64,000 nucleotides of DNA from an uncultured Acetatifactor sp. Its GTDB lineage: Bacteria > Bacillota > Clostridia > Lachnospirales > Lachnospiraceae. Position 1 is the stretch's first letter. Every line of letters begins with the position of its first letter. The position numbers and the translations under genes were made by a program. The notes below the pieces were generated by a model that was not told the origin of the DNA, did no database searches, and saw only the letters and a list, made by a program, of their open reading frames with translations. Shown piece by piece: positions 9,255 to 17,572 of the stretch. The DNA is taken from contig CAJTSE010000004.1 in assembly GCA_910578815.1 (NCBI GenBank), positions 161,306 to 225,305 on the forward strand. The letters are read 5' to 3'.

Positions 9255-9302
9255 AAGGCGAAAAGACCTTTTAACATTCTTGCTTCCAGTGCTTACAGAA
9301 AA

Positions 9303-9373
9303 GGTACAAAAGATTTGGGAAAAGATTTACAGGCAAAGCGGCCCTGCGGTATAATGGTACTGCAGGGCTGTTT
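9303..9373 (+). promoter_or_regulatory. Duplicated promoter/operator, copy 1 (before the NUDIX gene)
   Basis: A 71-bp sequence nearly identical to 9989-10059. It contains TTTACA (9326-9331), an 18-base spacer and a perfect TATAAT (9350-9355). A 28-bp dyad (9341-9368; arms GCCCTGC and GCAGGGC) is centred on the -10 box, an ideal place for a repressor. The transcription start would fall at about 9362. Confidence 0.7.
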
Positions 9374-9463
9374 TGCGCTGTCTGGCGGCCAGGGGATTGT
9401 GAGCCGCAAAAGCAGCAGGGGATTGTGGAATTCCGCGGAGCGGAATCATGGGAGTGAGCGTAG

Positions 9464-9979
9464 ATGAAGAAAATTCTTGTGATGGATGAGCATGACTATG
9501 AGGAAGGATTGGAAGAAATATACAGGGTTTCCGTAAGAGGAATTATTTTTCTGGATGGAAAGCTTTTGATGATTGAAAATTCTTTCGGAGAGGTAAAGCT
9601 GCCGGGGGGTGGCATGGAGCCAGGGGAGGACGAATATCAGGCTCTCATTCGAGAGGTGAAGGAGGAAACGGGATATGATGTGATCTTTAAGTCCATAAGG
9701 CCCTTTGGAGAAGTAGAAGAGAAGCGTCTGTCCGTTCAGGAACCAATGATCTGGCATCAGATCAACCGTCTGTATTTTTGCGATGTGTACCCGGAACGGG
9801 GGCAGTGCGAATATTCTGAGAATGAAAAGAAGTATGAGTTTCGTCAGGTGTTTTACACTATCGAAGAAGCACTGGAAAAGAATGAAAAAATGTTGGAAAA
9901 GGAAGGACGACAGGCATGGAATCAGCGGGAGTATAGGACAATGCTGCTGATAAAAGAGCATTTCCGGCGCGGTACTTAA
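9464..9979 (+). CDS. NUDIX hydrolase
   Basis: 171 aa pyrophosphohydrolase of the NUDIX superfamily, cleaving nucleoside-diphosphate-X compounds. The NUDIX box fits the consensus: GGGMEPGEDEYQALI then REVKEETGYDV, at about residues 47-72. The C-terminal half is charged with no extra domain. The ATG at 9464 follows GGGAGTGAG. A hairpin TTCCGC-gga-GCGGAA lies just upstream (about 9429-9443). The gene is bracketed by two copies of one promoter/operator, suggesting shared control with the following FAD oxidoreductase. The substrate cannot be assigned. Confidence 0.9.
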   Translation: MKKILVMDEHDYEEGLEEIYRVSVRGIIFLDGKLLMIENSFGEVKLPGGGMEPGEDEYQALIREVKEETGYDVIFKSIRPFGEVEEKRLSVQEPMIWHQINRLYFCDVYPERGQCEYSENEKKYEFRQVFYTIEEALEKNEKMLEKEGRQAWNQREYRTMLLIKEHFRRGT

Positions 9980-9988
9980 TTTACCGGA

Positions 9989-10059
9989 GGTACAAAAGAT
10001 TCAGGAAAAGATTTACAGGCAAAGCGGCCCTGCGGTATAATGGTACTGCAGGGCTGTTT
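9989..10059 (+). promoter_or_regulatory. Duplicated promoter/operator, copy 2 (before the FAD oxidoreductase gene)
   Basis: Second copy of the 71-bp block: TTTACA 10012-10017, 18-base spacer, TATAAT 10036-10041, and the same 28-bp dyad at 10027-10054. It starts 9 bases after the NUDIX stop codon. The only differences from copy 1 are around the TTTGGG/TTCAGG position and the last base. Confidence 0.7.
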
Positions 10060-10140
10060 AACGTAAGCCTGTTTGCCAAAAGACTAAAGTGCAAAGAAAG
10101 GATATAACCCTTAAAAGGGGTTGAAACAGGTGAATAGAAT

Positions 10141-11505
10141 ATGAAGTATGATGTAATTATTGTGGGTGCCGGACCGGGGGGAATTTTTTCGGCGTATGAA
10201 CTGACGAAGCAAAATCCGGAGCTTAAAGTCGGAGTGTTTGAAGCGGGACACTCTCTGGAAAAGCGTCACTGCCCTATTGACGGAGAGAAGGTCAAGAGCT
10301 GCATCGGCTGCAAATCATGCTCCATTATGAGCGGCTTTGGCGGGGCGGGAGCCTTCTCCGACGGGAAATATAATATCACCAATGATTTCGGTGGTACGCT
10401 TTTTGAGTATATCGGCAAGAAGGAAGCCATTGATCTCATGAAATATGTGGACGGCATCAACATGGAGTACGGCGGGGAAGGAACGAAAATGTATTCCACC
10501 GCCGGCACGCATTTTAAGAAGCTGTGCCTGCAGAATAAGCTGAATCTGCTGGACGCTTCCGTGAGGCACCTGGGTACGGATATTAACTTTGTGGTGTTGG
10601 AAAATTTGTATACAAAACTTAAAAGTAAGGCGGACTTCTACTTTGATACGCCGGTGGAGCGGATCGAGCTGGCGGAGGGCGGTTACCGGGTCATCTGCGG
10701 TGAAGAGACTTATGACTGTGAAAAGTGTATCGTCTCCGTGGGGCGCAGCGGCAGCAAGTGGATGGAGCGGGTGTGCAGAGAGCTGCAGATTCCCACGAAG
10801 TCTAACCGGGTGGACATCGGCGTGCGGGTGGAGCTGCCGGCGGTGATCTTTTCTCATCTGACGGATGAGTTGTATGAAAGTAAAATCGTGTACCGTACGG
10901 AAAAGTTTGAGGATAATGTGCGGACCTTCTGCATGAATCCCTATGGCATCGTGGTAAACGAGAATACCAACGGCATTGTCACCGTCAACGGCCACAGCTA
11001 TGAGGATACGGAGAAAAGGACGGAAAACACAAACTTTGCATTACTGGTGGCAAAGCATTTCTCGGAGCCCTTTAAGGACAGTAACGGCTACGGCGAGAGC
11101 ATTGCCAGGCTTTCCAACATGCTGGGAGGCGGTGTCATCGTGCAGAGATTCGGAGACCTGGTGAGGGGCCGGCGCAGCAATATGAAGCGTATCGAGGAAG
11201 GGCTGGTGCAGCCCACCCTGGCGGCCACGCCGGGAGACTTAAGCCTGGTTCTGCCCAAGCGGATCTTAGACGGCATTATTGAGATGATTTATGCGCTGGA
11301 TAAGATTGCGCCCGGCACCGCTAACGACGACACCTTGCTGTACGGAGTGGAGGTAAAGTTCTACAATATGGAGGTGGAGATCGACGGGAATCTGGAGAGC
11401 TGCCATAAGGGCCTGTACATCATCGGGGACGGCAGCGGCGTGACGCACTCCCTGTCCCATGCCTCCGCCAGCGGCGTATATGTGGCAAGAAGGATTGCGG
11501 AGTAA
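10141..11505 (+). CDS. FAD-dependent dehydrogenase (COG2509-like)
   Basis: 454 aa flavoprotein oxidoreductase. The N-terminal Rossmann motif is VIIVGAGPGGIFSAYEL (residues 5-21). A Cys cluster CIGCKSC at about 58-64 is typical of this uncharacterised FAD-dehydrogenase group, as is the following SGFGGAGAFSDGKYN segment. A C-terminal FAD-binding GLYIIGDGSG motif lies near residue 425. No membrane segments are seen. The ATG at 10141 is preceded by AGGTG (about 8-base spacing). It has its own copy of the duplicated promoter/operator. The biological substrate of this family is not established. Confidence 0.88.
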   Translation: MKYDVIIVGAGPGGIFSAYELTKQNPELKVGVFEAGHSLEKRHCPIDGEKVKSCIGCKSCSIMSGFGGAGAFSDGKYNITNDFGGTLFEYIGKKEAIDLMKYVDGINMEYGGEGTKMYSTAGTHFKKLCLQNKLNLLDASVRHLGTDINFVVLENLYTKLKSKADFYFDTPVERIELAEGGYRVICGEETYDCEKCIVSVGRSGSKWMERVCRELQIPTKSNRVDIGVRVELPAVIFSHLTDELYESKIVYRTEKFEDNVRTFCMNPYGIVVNENTNGIVTVNGHSYEDTEKRTENTNFALLVAKHFSEPFKDSNGYGESIARLSNMLGGGVIVQRFGDLVRGRRSNMKRIEEGLVQPTLAATPGDLSLVLPKRILDGIIEMIYALDKIAPGTANDDTLLYGVEVKFYNMEVEIDGNLESCHKGLYIIGDGSGVTHSLSHASASGVYVARRIAE

Positions 11506-11529
11506 ATCGTTTTTAAAGGAGAGGAAATT

Positions 11530-12075
11530 ATGCGTACAGCGGATATTATTTTAACGGTAAAGGACGGGGAGCTTGCGCTTCGCAATCCCAGGGAAGAGGA
11601 TGCACAGATGCTTTTGGACTATCTTAAGACTACCTGTGGGGAGACCCGGTATCTGGTGAAGGAGCCGGAGGAAATCACCATGACTATAGAGGAAGAAGAG
11701 GCATTTATCCGGAAACAGAACGATTCTGAAAACAGCGTGATGCTGTTGGGATTTTTGAACGGGAGGTATGTGGGGAACTGTTCTCTCATGGGAAACGGTC
11801 CGCTCAGATACCGGCATCGGGTCAGCATGGGAATTGCTCTTTATCAGGAGTTTACAGGGCATGGCATCGGCAGGGCCATGATTGGCACGTTATTAAAAAT
11901 TGCCGGGGAGAAGGGTTTTGAGCAGGTGGAGCTGGAAGTGGTGAAAGGGAATGAGAGGGCCATCCGCCTGTACAGGGAAATGGGCTTTGAAATCTGCGGC
12001 ACCTTTCCCAACAATATGAAATATAAGGACGGCAGTTATGCAGACGCTTACTGGATGGTAAAGCGGCTGACGTGA
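11530..12075 (+). CDS. GNAT family N-acetyltransferase
   Basis: 181 aa acetyl-CoA-dependent acyltransferase. Motif A region is SMGIALYQEFTGHGIGRAM (about residues 100-118) and the C-terminal NERAIRLYREMGFEICG motif is typical of GNAT proteins. The ATG at 11530 follows AAAGGAGAGG. First of three GNAT genes in a row (11530-13133), with only a 20-base gap or overlap to the next. The acceptor substrate is not deducible. Confidence 0.9.
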   Translation: MRTADIILTVKDGELALRNPREEDAQMLLDYLKTTCGETRYLVKEPEEITMTIEEEEAFIRKQNDSENSVMLLGFLNGRYVGNCSLMGNGPLRYRHRVSMGIALYQEFTGHGIGRAMIGTLLKIAGEKGFEQVELEVVKGNERAIRLYREMGFEICGTFPNNMKYKDGSYADAYWMVKRLT

Positions 12076-12095
12076 GGGCGGAGGGCAGCATTATT

Positions 12096-12626
12096 ATGTA
12101 TCTGGAAACAGAGCGGATGATAGTCCGTGATTTTATGCCGGAGGATAGCAGTGATCTGCATGAAATTCTGGGAGATGGCGAGACCATGAAGGATTGCGAG
12201 CCTCCGTACAGTATGGAAAAAACAAGAAAGTTTTTAAGGGAATTCTGCATTGACAGACAGGGCGGTGTTGCGGCGGTTTTAAAAGAATCCTCAAAGGTCA
12301 TTGGCTATATCCTGTTCGCCTCACAGGAAACAGGGGTTTATGAAATGGGGTGGTTTTTTAACAGACATTACTGGCACAAAGGATACGCGTATGAAGCCTG
12401 CTATGCCGTGGTGAAGCATGCTTTTTCCGGACTTTGTGCGCACAAAATATTTGCGGAGACCATTGACGGTATTAAGTCAGCCTGCCTGATGAAAAAATTA
12501 GGTATGAAGCAGGAGGGGATACAGAGGCAGCAGGTGAAGGACAGCGGCGGAAACTGGGCTGATCTTTATTTTTTCGGTATTCTCAGAGAGGAATGGGAGA
12601 CGAACGAGGATCAACAAGTTATGTAA
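12096..12626 (+). CDS. GNAT family N-acetyltransferase, RimJ/RimL-like
   Basis: About 176 aa. It starts with YLETERMIVRDFMPED, the usual N-terminus of RimJ/RimL-type acetyltransferases. The acetyl-CoA region includes EMGWFFNRHYWHKGYAYEA and the C-terminal SACLMKKLGMKQEG. The frame is open from a GTG at 12072, but GGAGG at 12080-12084 points to ATG 12096. It immediately follows the previous GNAT gene and is probably co-transcribed. The acceptor is unknown. Confidence 0.88.
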   Translation: MYLETERMIVRDFMPEDSSDLHEILGDGETMKDCEPPYSMEKTRKFLREFCIDRQGGVAAVLKESSKVIGYILFASQETGVYEMGWFFNRHYWHKGYAYEACYAVVKHAFSGLCAHKIFAETIDGIKSACLMKKLGMKQEGIQRQQVKDSGGNWADLYFFGILREEWETNEDQQVM

Positions 12627-12659
12627 TGACACCGGCCTAAACAGAAGAGGGGGCTGAAA

Positions 12660-13133
12660 ATGGAAGAGATCATAGAAATAACAGAGATTCGGGACGGCAG
12701 GCAGAAGCGGGAGATTGCCCGTGAAATACTGGAGGCATTGCCCGATTGGTTTGGGATCCCGGAAGCCAGGGAGACCTATATAGCAGAAAGCCAGTGCCAG
12801 ACTTTTTTTGCGGCCTTTCAGGAGGGGATTCCTAAGGGCTTTCTGTGCTTGAAGGAGACGGGACGGGATACGGTGGAGCTTGCCGTGATGGGGGTGCGGC
12901 GGGAATTTCACCGCAGAGGAATCGGCAGAATGCTTTTTCAGGCAGCCAAAGAGCAGGCCCATAAGAAAAAGTATTCCTTTTTACAGGTCAAAACCGTGGA
13001 GATGGGACATTATCAGGAATACGATGCCACAAACCGGTTTTATCTCAGCCTTGGATTTCGGGAATTCGAAGTGTTTCCGACTCTCTGGGATGAGGGGAAT
13101 CCGTGTCAGATCTATGTTATGTTCTTGGGGTGA
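12660..13133 (+). CDS. GNAT family N-acetyltransferase
   Basis: 157 aa. The acetyl-CoA-binding loop is GVRREFHRRGIGRMLFQAA (about residues 79-97), followed by YDATNRFYLSLGFREFEVF. The ATG at 12660 follows an AGAGGGGG site. Third of the consecutive GNAT genes. The three are diverged in sequence and look like separate subfamilies, not a recent tandem duplication. Confidence 0.88.
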   Translation: MEEIIEITEIRDGRQKREIAREILEALPDWFGIPEARETYIAESQCQTFFAAFQEGIPKGFLCLKETGRDTVELAVMGVRREFHRRGIGRMLFQAAKEQAHKKKYSFLQVKTVEMGHYQEYDATNRFYLSLGFREFEVFPTLWDEGNPCQIYVMFLG

Positions 13134-13302
13134 TCTTAAAATGAAAGAAATGCCTGCGGACCTGAAAAAAGATTAAATAAATATCATTATAAGATAATCA
13201 AATTTCTGCTTACCGTTCGCCAGGTAATGGTCATGAAATCCTGTTTATTCGGATAATCGGCTATTGCCTTGGGGAACGGGAGTTGAGAGAGGGAGGCGCC
13301 TT

Positions 13303-13938
13303 ATGTTACCTACTGTTGAAGAAGCAAAAAGAGAATTGGAGGCTGCAGCGGAATGTAATCCCGGCCCCTGGGTCAGGCATTCCCTGAATGTGGGAATTGC
13401 AGCCCGGAATATAGCGGGGAAAGTGCCGGAGCTGGATGAAAACAAGGCATATATTTTGGGAATGCTGCACGATATAGGGCGGAGAGTCGGTATCGTCAAT
13501 ATCCCGAAGCATGTGTATGAGGGATATGCTTATGCTGTGGAAAGAGGCTGGGATGAAGTGGCAAGAATCTGTATGACTCATTCCTATCCCCTTATGAAAG
13601 ACGAGTTCGATTATGAACCGGATACCGAAGAAGAGCGGGTTATAAAGGATTATATATTAAATTGTCAGGCAGATGATTATGATAAGCTGATTCAAATATG
13701 CGATGCTCTTGCCACGGATTATGGTTTTGTGATTCTGGAAAAGAGATTTGTGGATGTAACGCGCAGATACGGAATCATGAAAAGTTATATCGAGGGGTGG
13801 GATGTTACCTTTCGCAATAAAGAATATTTTGAAGAAAAAATGGGGTGCTCTATTTACGATGTTCTGCCGGACATCGGGAAGACCACTCTGCTTTGTCCGC
13901 CGCCCTGGAAGCCAGGGCAGGACAGGCGGCCAGAGTGA
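13303..13938 (+). CDS. HD-domain hydrolase
   Basis: 211 aa HD-superfamily metal-dependent phosphohydrolase. His26 (RHSLNVG), His56-Asp57 (MLHDIGRR), a histidine in CMTHSY and an aspartate in CDALATD supply the HD metal ligands. No signalling domain is fused. The frame is open from TTG 13264, but GGGAGG just before ATG 13303 decides the start. Proteins of this type include predicted nucleotidases or phosphodiesterases; the substrate is not known. Confidence 0.85.
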   Translation: MLPTVEEAKRELEAAAECNPGPWVRHSLNVGIAARNIAGKVPELDENKAYILGMLHDIGRRVGIVNIPKHVYEGYAYAVERGWDEVARICMTHSYPLMKDEFDYEPDTEEERVIKDYILNCQADDYDKLIQICDALATDYGFVILEKRFVDVTRRYGIMKSYIEGWDVTFRNKEYFEEKMGCSIYDVLPDIGKTTLLCPPPWKPGQDRRPE

Positions 13939-13990
13939 AATTTTTTTAAACCCATTAGATTAAAAATAGGGATATACGGAGAAAAGAATA

Positions 13991-14845
13991 ATGAAATATA
14001 AGATCAGAATTATGGCTGACGAAAATGAGACGCAGGCGCTATATTCGCAGGACTGGGAGTATCATGATTATGGTGACTGTAAGAGGCATCTGCAGATTCT
14101 TTTTCCATACAGGAAAAACAGGAGGGAGGACGAAAAATATCCGCTCATCTTGTATGTCCCCGGTTCTGCCTGGCATAAACAGGAGATGTATAATGACATT
14201 CCACAGTATGCGCTCCTTGCTAAAAGAGGATTTGTTTTAGCAGCGATGGAGTATCGCGAGTCAGATATTGCTGTTTTTCCGGCTCAAATTGAAGATGTTT
14301 GTAATGCTCTGAAATTTATTCCTGAAATTGCAGATAATTTTCATATTGATACAGATAAAATTTTTCTTATGGGGAATTCTTCCGGCGGACACATTGCCAT
14401 GATGTCGGTTCTCTATCATGCCCATGGCCTGTGCGGGGAGCTGCCGAAAATCTCCGGTGTTATATGCGAAAGTGGTTCAACGGATCTGCCGATCTGCGCC
14501 AAAAGTGAGCTTCCGCCCTGGATGAAAATTCGCCCGTCTGCCGTCCTTCTTGGCGTCGATAATATAGAAGATCATGAGGAACTTGCTAAAAAGGCATCCT
14601 GCTCCATGTATATCTCAGAGAATATTGAGCTTCCGCCAGTATTGCTTATACACAGTGATGGTGATCCGATTGTGTCCGTTGAAAACAGCAGGTCTTTATA
14701 TGAAAAATTGATTACTACCGGCCATAGTGCTTTATACTATGAGCTGGAAGAGACTGATGCTCACGGAGGTGCGGTTTACTATGACAGCGCAATTTTGGAC
14801 ATTATTCAGGAATTTTGTAAAAGGTGTACCGATTGTATGGACTGA
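13991..14845 (+). CDS. Alpha/beta hydrolase (esterase/lipase-like)
   Basis: 284 aa. The nucleophile elbow is MGNSSGGHIAM with the predicted Ser130. The lid region has LYVPGSAWHKQE in the position of the HGGG oxyanion segment of esterases, so the oxyanion hole is unusual. HSDGDPIVSVENSR supplies the Asp and DAHGGAVYY the catalytic His near the C-terminus. No signal peptide, so cytoplasmic. The ATG follows GGAG at about 13979. It resembles dienelactone-hydrolase or carboxylesterase-type enzymes; the substrate is unknown. Confidence 0.85.
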   Translation: MKYKIRIMADENETQALYSQDWEYHDYGDCKRHLQILFPYRKNRREDEKYPLILYVPGSAWHKQEMYNDIPQYALLAKRGFVLAAMEYRESDIAVFPAQIEDVCNALKFIPEIADNFHIDTDKIFLMGNSSGGHIAMMSVLYHAHGLCGELPKISGVICESGSTDLPICAKSELPPWMKIRPSAVLLGVDNIEDHEELAKKASCSMYISENIELPPVLLIHSDGDPIVSVENSRSLYEKLITTGHSALYYELEETDAHGGAVYYDSAILDIIQEFCKRCTDCMD

Positions 14846-14859
14846 AAGAATTTTGATTT

Positions 14860-14944
14860 CCGCGGGCAATGAGTCAAAGTCCGAAGGACCTTGACGAATG
14901 CCGCGAGGGTCAACAACCCCGTTGCTTGTAGCGGGGTTGTTGAC
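14860..14944. repeat. Two adjacent intergenic hairpins
   Basis: The first (14860-14905) is a long imperfect stem closing on GTCC-gaa-GGAC with outer CGCGGGCA/TGCCGCG arms. The second is a perfect 13-bp stem, GTCAACAACCCCG (14909-14921) with CGGGGTTGTTGAC (14932-14944). There is no U-tract, so these look more like dispersed structured repeats than a Rho-independent terminator. Confidence 0.6.
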
Positions 14945-14995
14945 TAAGGCTGGCAGGAAGCAGAGGGTAATTAAGCGGACAATGGAGGTGGACAG

Positions 14996-15868
14996 ATGCG
15001 CAGCGAGAAGGAAATATTTGACCTGATTTATAAGATCGGAGAGCAGGACGAGCGGATCAGAGGGGCATACATGAATGGCTCCCGGACGAATCCCAATGTG
15101 CCCAAAGACATTTTTCAGGATTATGATGTGGTCTATGTGGTTCGGGAGACTTTAGAGTTTATAAAGGATAAGGACTGGATCAGACAATTCGGAGAGATTT
15201 TGTACATGCAGCTGCCGGACGAATTCCTGGACGAAGGGACGGATATTACCCAAAGCTACGGCTGGCTGGTGCAGTTTGCGGACGGGGTCAGGATTGATCT
15301 GCATGTGGAGACGGTGGAGAAAAATCTGGAGGACGGATTTGACGATTGTCTGACAGTGATCCTGTTTGACAAGGATAACCGTTTTCCGAAGCTTCCGGAG
15401 TCCAATGACAGGGGCTATCATGTGAAAAAGCCGGACAGGAAGGAATACGCCTGTGTATGCAATGAATTCTGGTGGTGTCTGAACAATGTGGCCAAGGGCA
15501 TGTGGCGGGAGGAAATGCCTTATGTTCAGGACATGGTGAATTTTCATGTGCGCAAGCAGCTGGAGAAAATGCTGGCCTGGAAGGTGGGAATCCTCACAGA
15601 TTTTAAAGTCAGTGTCGGAAAATCGGGGAAATATATGTACCGCTGGCTGGAGAAGAAAGAGTGGGAAACATATCTGTCCACATGGTTTTCCGCAGACCCG
15701 GAAGAGGCATGGGCGGCCGTTTTCAGGATGTGCGGTTTATTCCGGCAGACTGCCGAATATGTGGGCAGGGAACTAGGATATGAATACAATCATGCGGAAG
15801 GGGTAAACAGTTTAAGTTTCCTGGAACATGTACGGAGTCTGCCGAAGGATGCGGTCTCGATATTCTAG
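14996..15868 (+). CDS. Aminoglycoside 6-adenylyltransferase (ANT(6)/AadE family)
   Basis: 290 aa nucleotidyltransferase of the streptomycin 6-adenylyltransferase family, which transfers AMP to the aminoglycoside. The N-terminal nucleotidyltransferase motif is MNGSRTNPNVPKD followed by DYDVVYVV (metal-binding Asp pair, about residues 39-45). The FADGVRIDLHV segment carries a further conserved Asp. WWCLNNVAKGMWREE in the C-terminal domain is characteristic. The ATG at 14996 follows GGAGG. No flanking mobile element is visible; chromosomal homologues are common in Clostridia and need not confer resistance. Confidence 0.9.
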   Translation: MRSEKEIFDLIYKIGEQDERIRGAYMNGSRTNPNVPKDIFQDYDVVYVVRETLEFIKDKDWIRQFGEILYMQLPDEFLDEGTDITQSYGWLVQFADGVRIDLHVETVEKNLEDGFDDCLTVILFDKDNRFPKLPESNDRGYHVKKPDRKEYACVCNEFWWCLNNVAKGMWREEMPYVQDMVNFHVRKQLEKMLAWKVGILTDFKVSVGKSGKYMYRWLEKKEWETYLSTWFSADPEEAWAAVFRMCGLFRQTAEYVGRELGYEYNHAEGVNSLSFLEHVRSLPKDAVSIF

Positions 15869-15989
15869 CCGACTGTAGGAATGAGTACATGGTACAGGAT
15901 GAAAACGGGGTATACTCGGCCGCTTATACTTTATTACTGAGAACTTTTAACGGGAAAATCGTCTGATACAGCAGAGGGAGGTATAAGCT

Positions 15990-17120
15990 ATGGCAAGGCT
16001 TCGGCTGGGACTTTACGGAACAGCCCATTTTCTGGTAGATTTCGGCTGTGCCCTTTTGCTGCTGGGGGGGATATGCCCGGAATGGGATCCGGCGACGGCA
16101 ATTTTGCTGTACAATTTTCTGGCCTTTGCGGTACAGATGCCCATAGGGCTGCTGGCGGACCGATATGGGCGCTGTCATCTGTTTGCGGCTGCGGGCTGCC
16201 TGCTGGTGGTCTGCGGATGGATAATGCCGCCGGGGCTGGCGGCGGTCACGGCAGCAGGATTAGGCAACGCGGCGTTTCATGTGGGCGGTGGCTTACATAC
16301 CTTAAATGAGAGCGGAAATCGGGCTGGCCCTTTAGGGATGTTTGTGTCGCCGGGGGCCTTTGGTGTCTGCCTGGGCGGTGTTTTGGCGGGGGCTGTGTCG
16401 GGGGTGTCTGCTGCGGTGCCTGTTCCGGCTGTGATGTCTGGTTTGGCCATGAGAGGACTGTCCGCCGGAGCGCCTGTTTCGGGGACGGTATCCGATTTGG
16501 CCGTGAGGGGATTGACTGCTGCGGCCTTGCTGCCCTGGGCGGTTTGTGTGGTTTTGATTCTTTTTGCGGTGCTTCTTTGGCGGTTTGGCAGGGGGACGGA
16601 GAATGTGCCGCTGGCGCTTCCTAAGGGTAAGATCAGGCTGTGGGGGGCGGCGGCATGTCTGCTGGCGGTGGTGATTTTGCGCTCTTATCTGGGATTAGCG
16701 GCAAAGCTGCCTTGGAAGGCGGAGTTTGGTTTACTGGCAGTCTGCGCCATGGCGGGAGGAAAGGCGGCGGGTGGGTATCTGGCGGACAGGCTGGGTGTAT
16801 TGCCTACAGCTTTAATCAGTTTGTGCCTGTCGGCACTTTGCTTTCTGGGAAGCAGCTATCCTGCAGCGGGTCTGGCGGCGCTGTTTTTGTTTAACATGAC
16901 CATGCCTTTGACCCTTTGGGCAGCGGCAAGGCTGTTTCCGGAGATGAAGGGATTTTCCTTTGGTCTGTTGACATTTGGGTTGTTTCTGGGTTTTCTTCCG
17001 GTATACTTTGGGGTGAGCGGTCTTGCCTCAACGGCTCTTGCCGCAGGGACGATGTTCTCTTTGCCGCCTTTGATTTTGGGAATCCGTGAGGCGAGGGGGG
17101 AGAAAGGGGAGGGGAAATGA
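15990..17120 (+). CDS. MFS transporter
   Basis: 376 aa integral membrane protein with about 11-12 hydrophobic helices. The loop LLADRYGRCHL after helix 2 (about residues 53-63) matches the MFS signature between helices 2 and 3. YLADRLGVLPTALI is its counterpart in the second half. A Gly/Ala/Val-rich insertion with repeated GLAMRGLSA/DLAVRGLTA wording sits near the middle (about 150-180). The ATG at 15990 follows GGGAGG. It overlaps the next gene by 4 bases. The substrate is unknown. Confidence 0.85.
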   Translation: MARLRLGLYGTAHFLVDFGCALLLLGGICPEWDPATAILLYNFLAFAVQMPIGLLADRYGRCHLFAAAGCLLVVCGWIMPPGLAAVTAAGLGNAAFHVGGGLHTLNESGNRAGPLGMFVSPGAFGVCLGGVLAGAVSGVSAAVPVPAVMSGLAMRGLSAGAPVSGTVSDLAVRGLTAAALLPWAVCVVLILFAVLLWRFGRGTENVPLALPKGKIRLWGAAACLLAVVILRSYLGLAAKLPWKAEFGLLAVCAMAGGKAAGGYLADRLGVLPTALISLCLSALCFLGSSYPAAGLAALFLFNMTMPLTLWAAARLFPEMKGFSFGLLTFGLFLGFLPVYFGVSGLASTALAAGTMFSLPPLILGIREARGEKGEGK

Positions 17121-17434
17121 AATTGTTTGATTTTGCCCTTTCTTTGCTGCTGACGCTTGTTTTTGAAGGGGTGATTGCTTTTGCCTGGGGAGTGCGGAAA
17201 CGGGATCTGCTGTTGTTTATGCTGATTAATGTGCTGACAAATCCGGCAGCGGTGCTGCTTCATGCCTTGTTTCCGGGGTGGGGAGTTACGGCGGTACTGG
17301 AGGCAGGGGTGGTGCTTGTGGAAGGCGCTTTATATCAGCAACTGGGTTATGCGGTCCGTCGTCCCTGGCTTTTTTCCCTGTGTGCCAATATTTTTTCTTT
17401 CTGCATGGGGCTGGCGGTAGATCTGGTGATCTGA
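17117..17434 (+). CDS. Small integral membrane protein, 105 aa
   Basis: Four hydrophobic segments separated by short loops (ALSLLLTLVFEGVIAFAW; LLFMLINVLTNPAAVLL; VTAVLEAGVVLVEGALY; LFSLCANIFSFCMGLAV). The ATGA overlap with the MFS gene implies translational coupling, so it probably works in the same membrane process. I do not recognise a family. Confidence 0.75.
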   Translation: MKLFDFALSLLLTLVFEGVIAFAWGVRKRDLLLFMLINVLTNPAAVLLHALFPGWGVTAVLEAGVVLVEGALYQQLGYAVRRPWLFSLCANIFSFCMGLAVDLVI

Positions 17435-17572
17435 GAGGGAAGGTTAAGTATTCTGACAGCGGAGCAGGAGGAAGAGAAGAAGTCAGGAAGAGAGAAAAAG
17501 CAGGGGAAGAAGTTAGGAAAAGCAGAAGAAGCCGGGAAAGAGAAACAAACAGGAAAAGAGGGAGGAATCAGG

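Noticed and set aside
14909..14944. Rho-independent terminator after the alpha/beta hydrolase gene
   Set aside because: The stem is perfect but there is no T-run on either side; it is listed as a structured repeat instead.
14996..15868. Recently acquired resistance island around the ANT(6)-like gene
   Set aside because: No transposase, integrase or flanking repeats of a mobile element, and base composition is like the neighbours.
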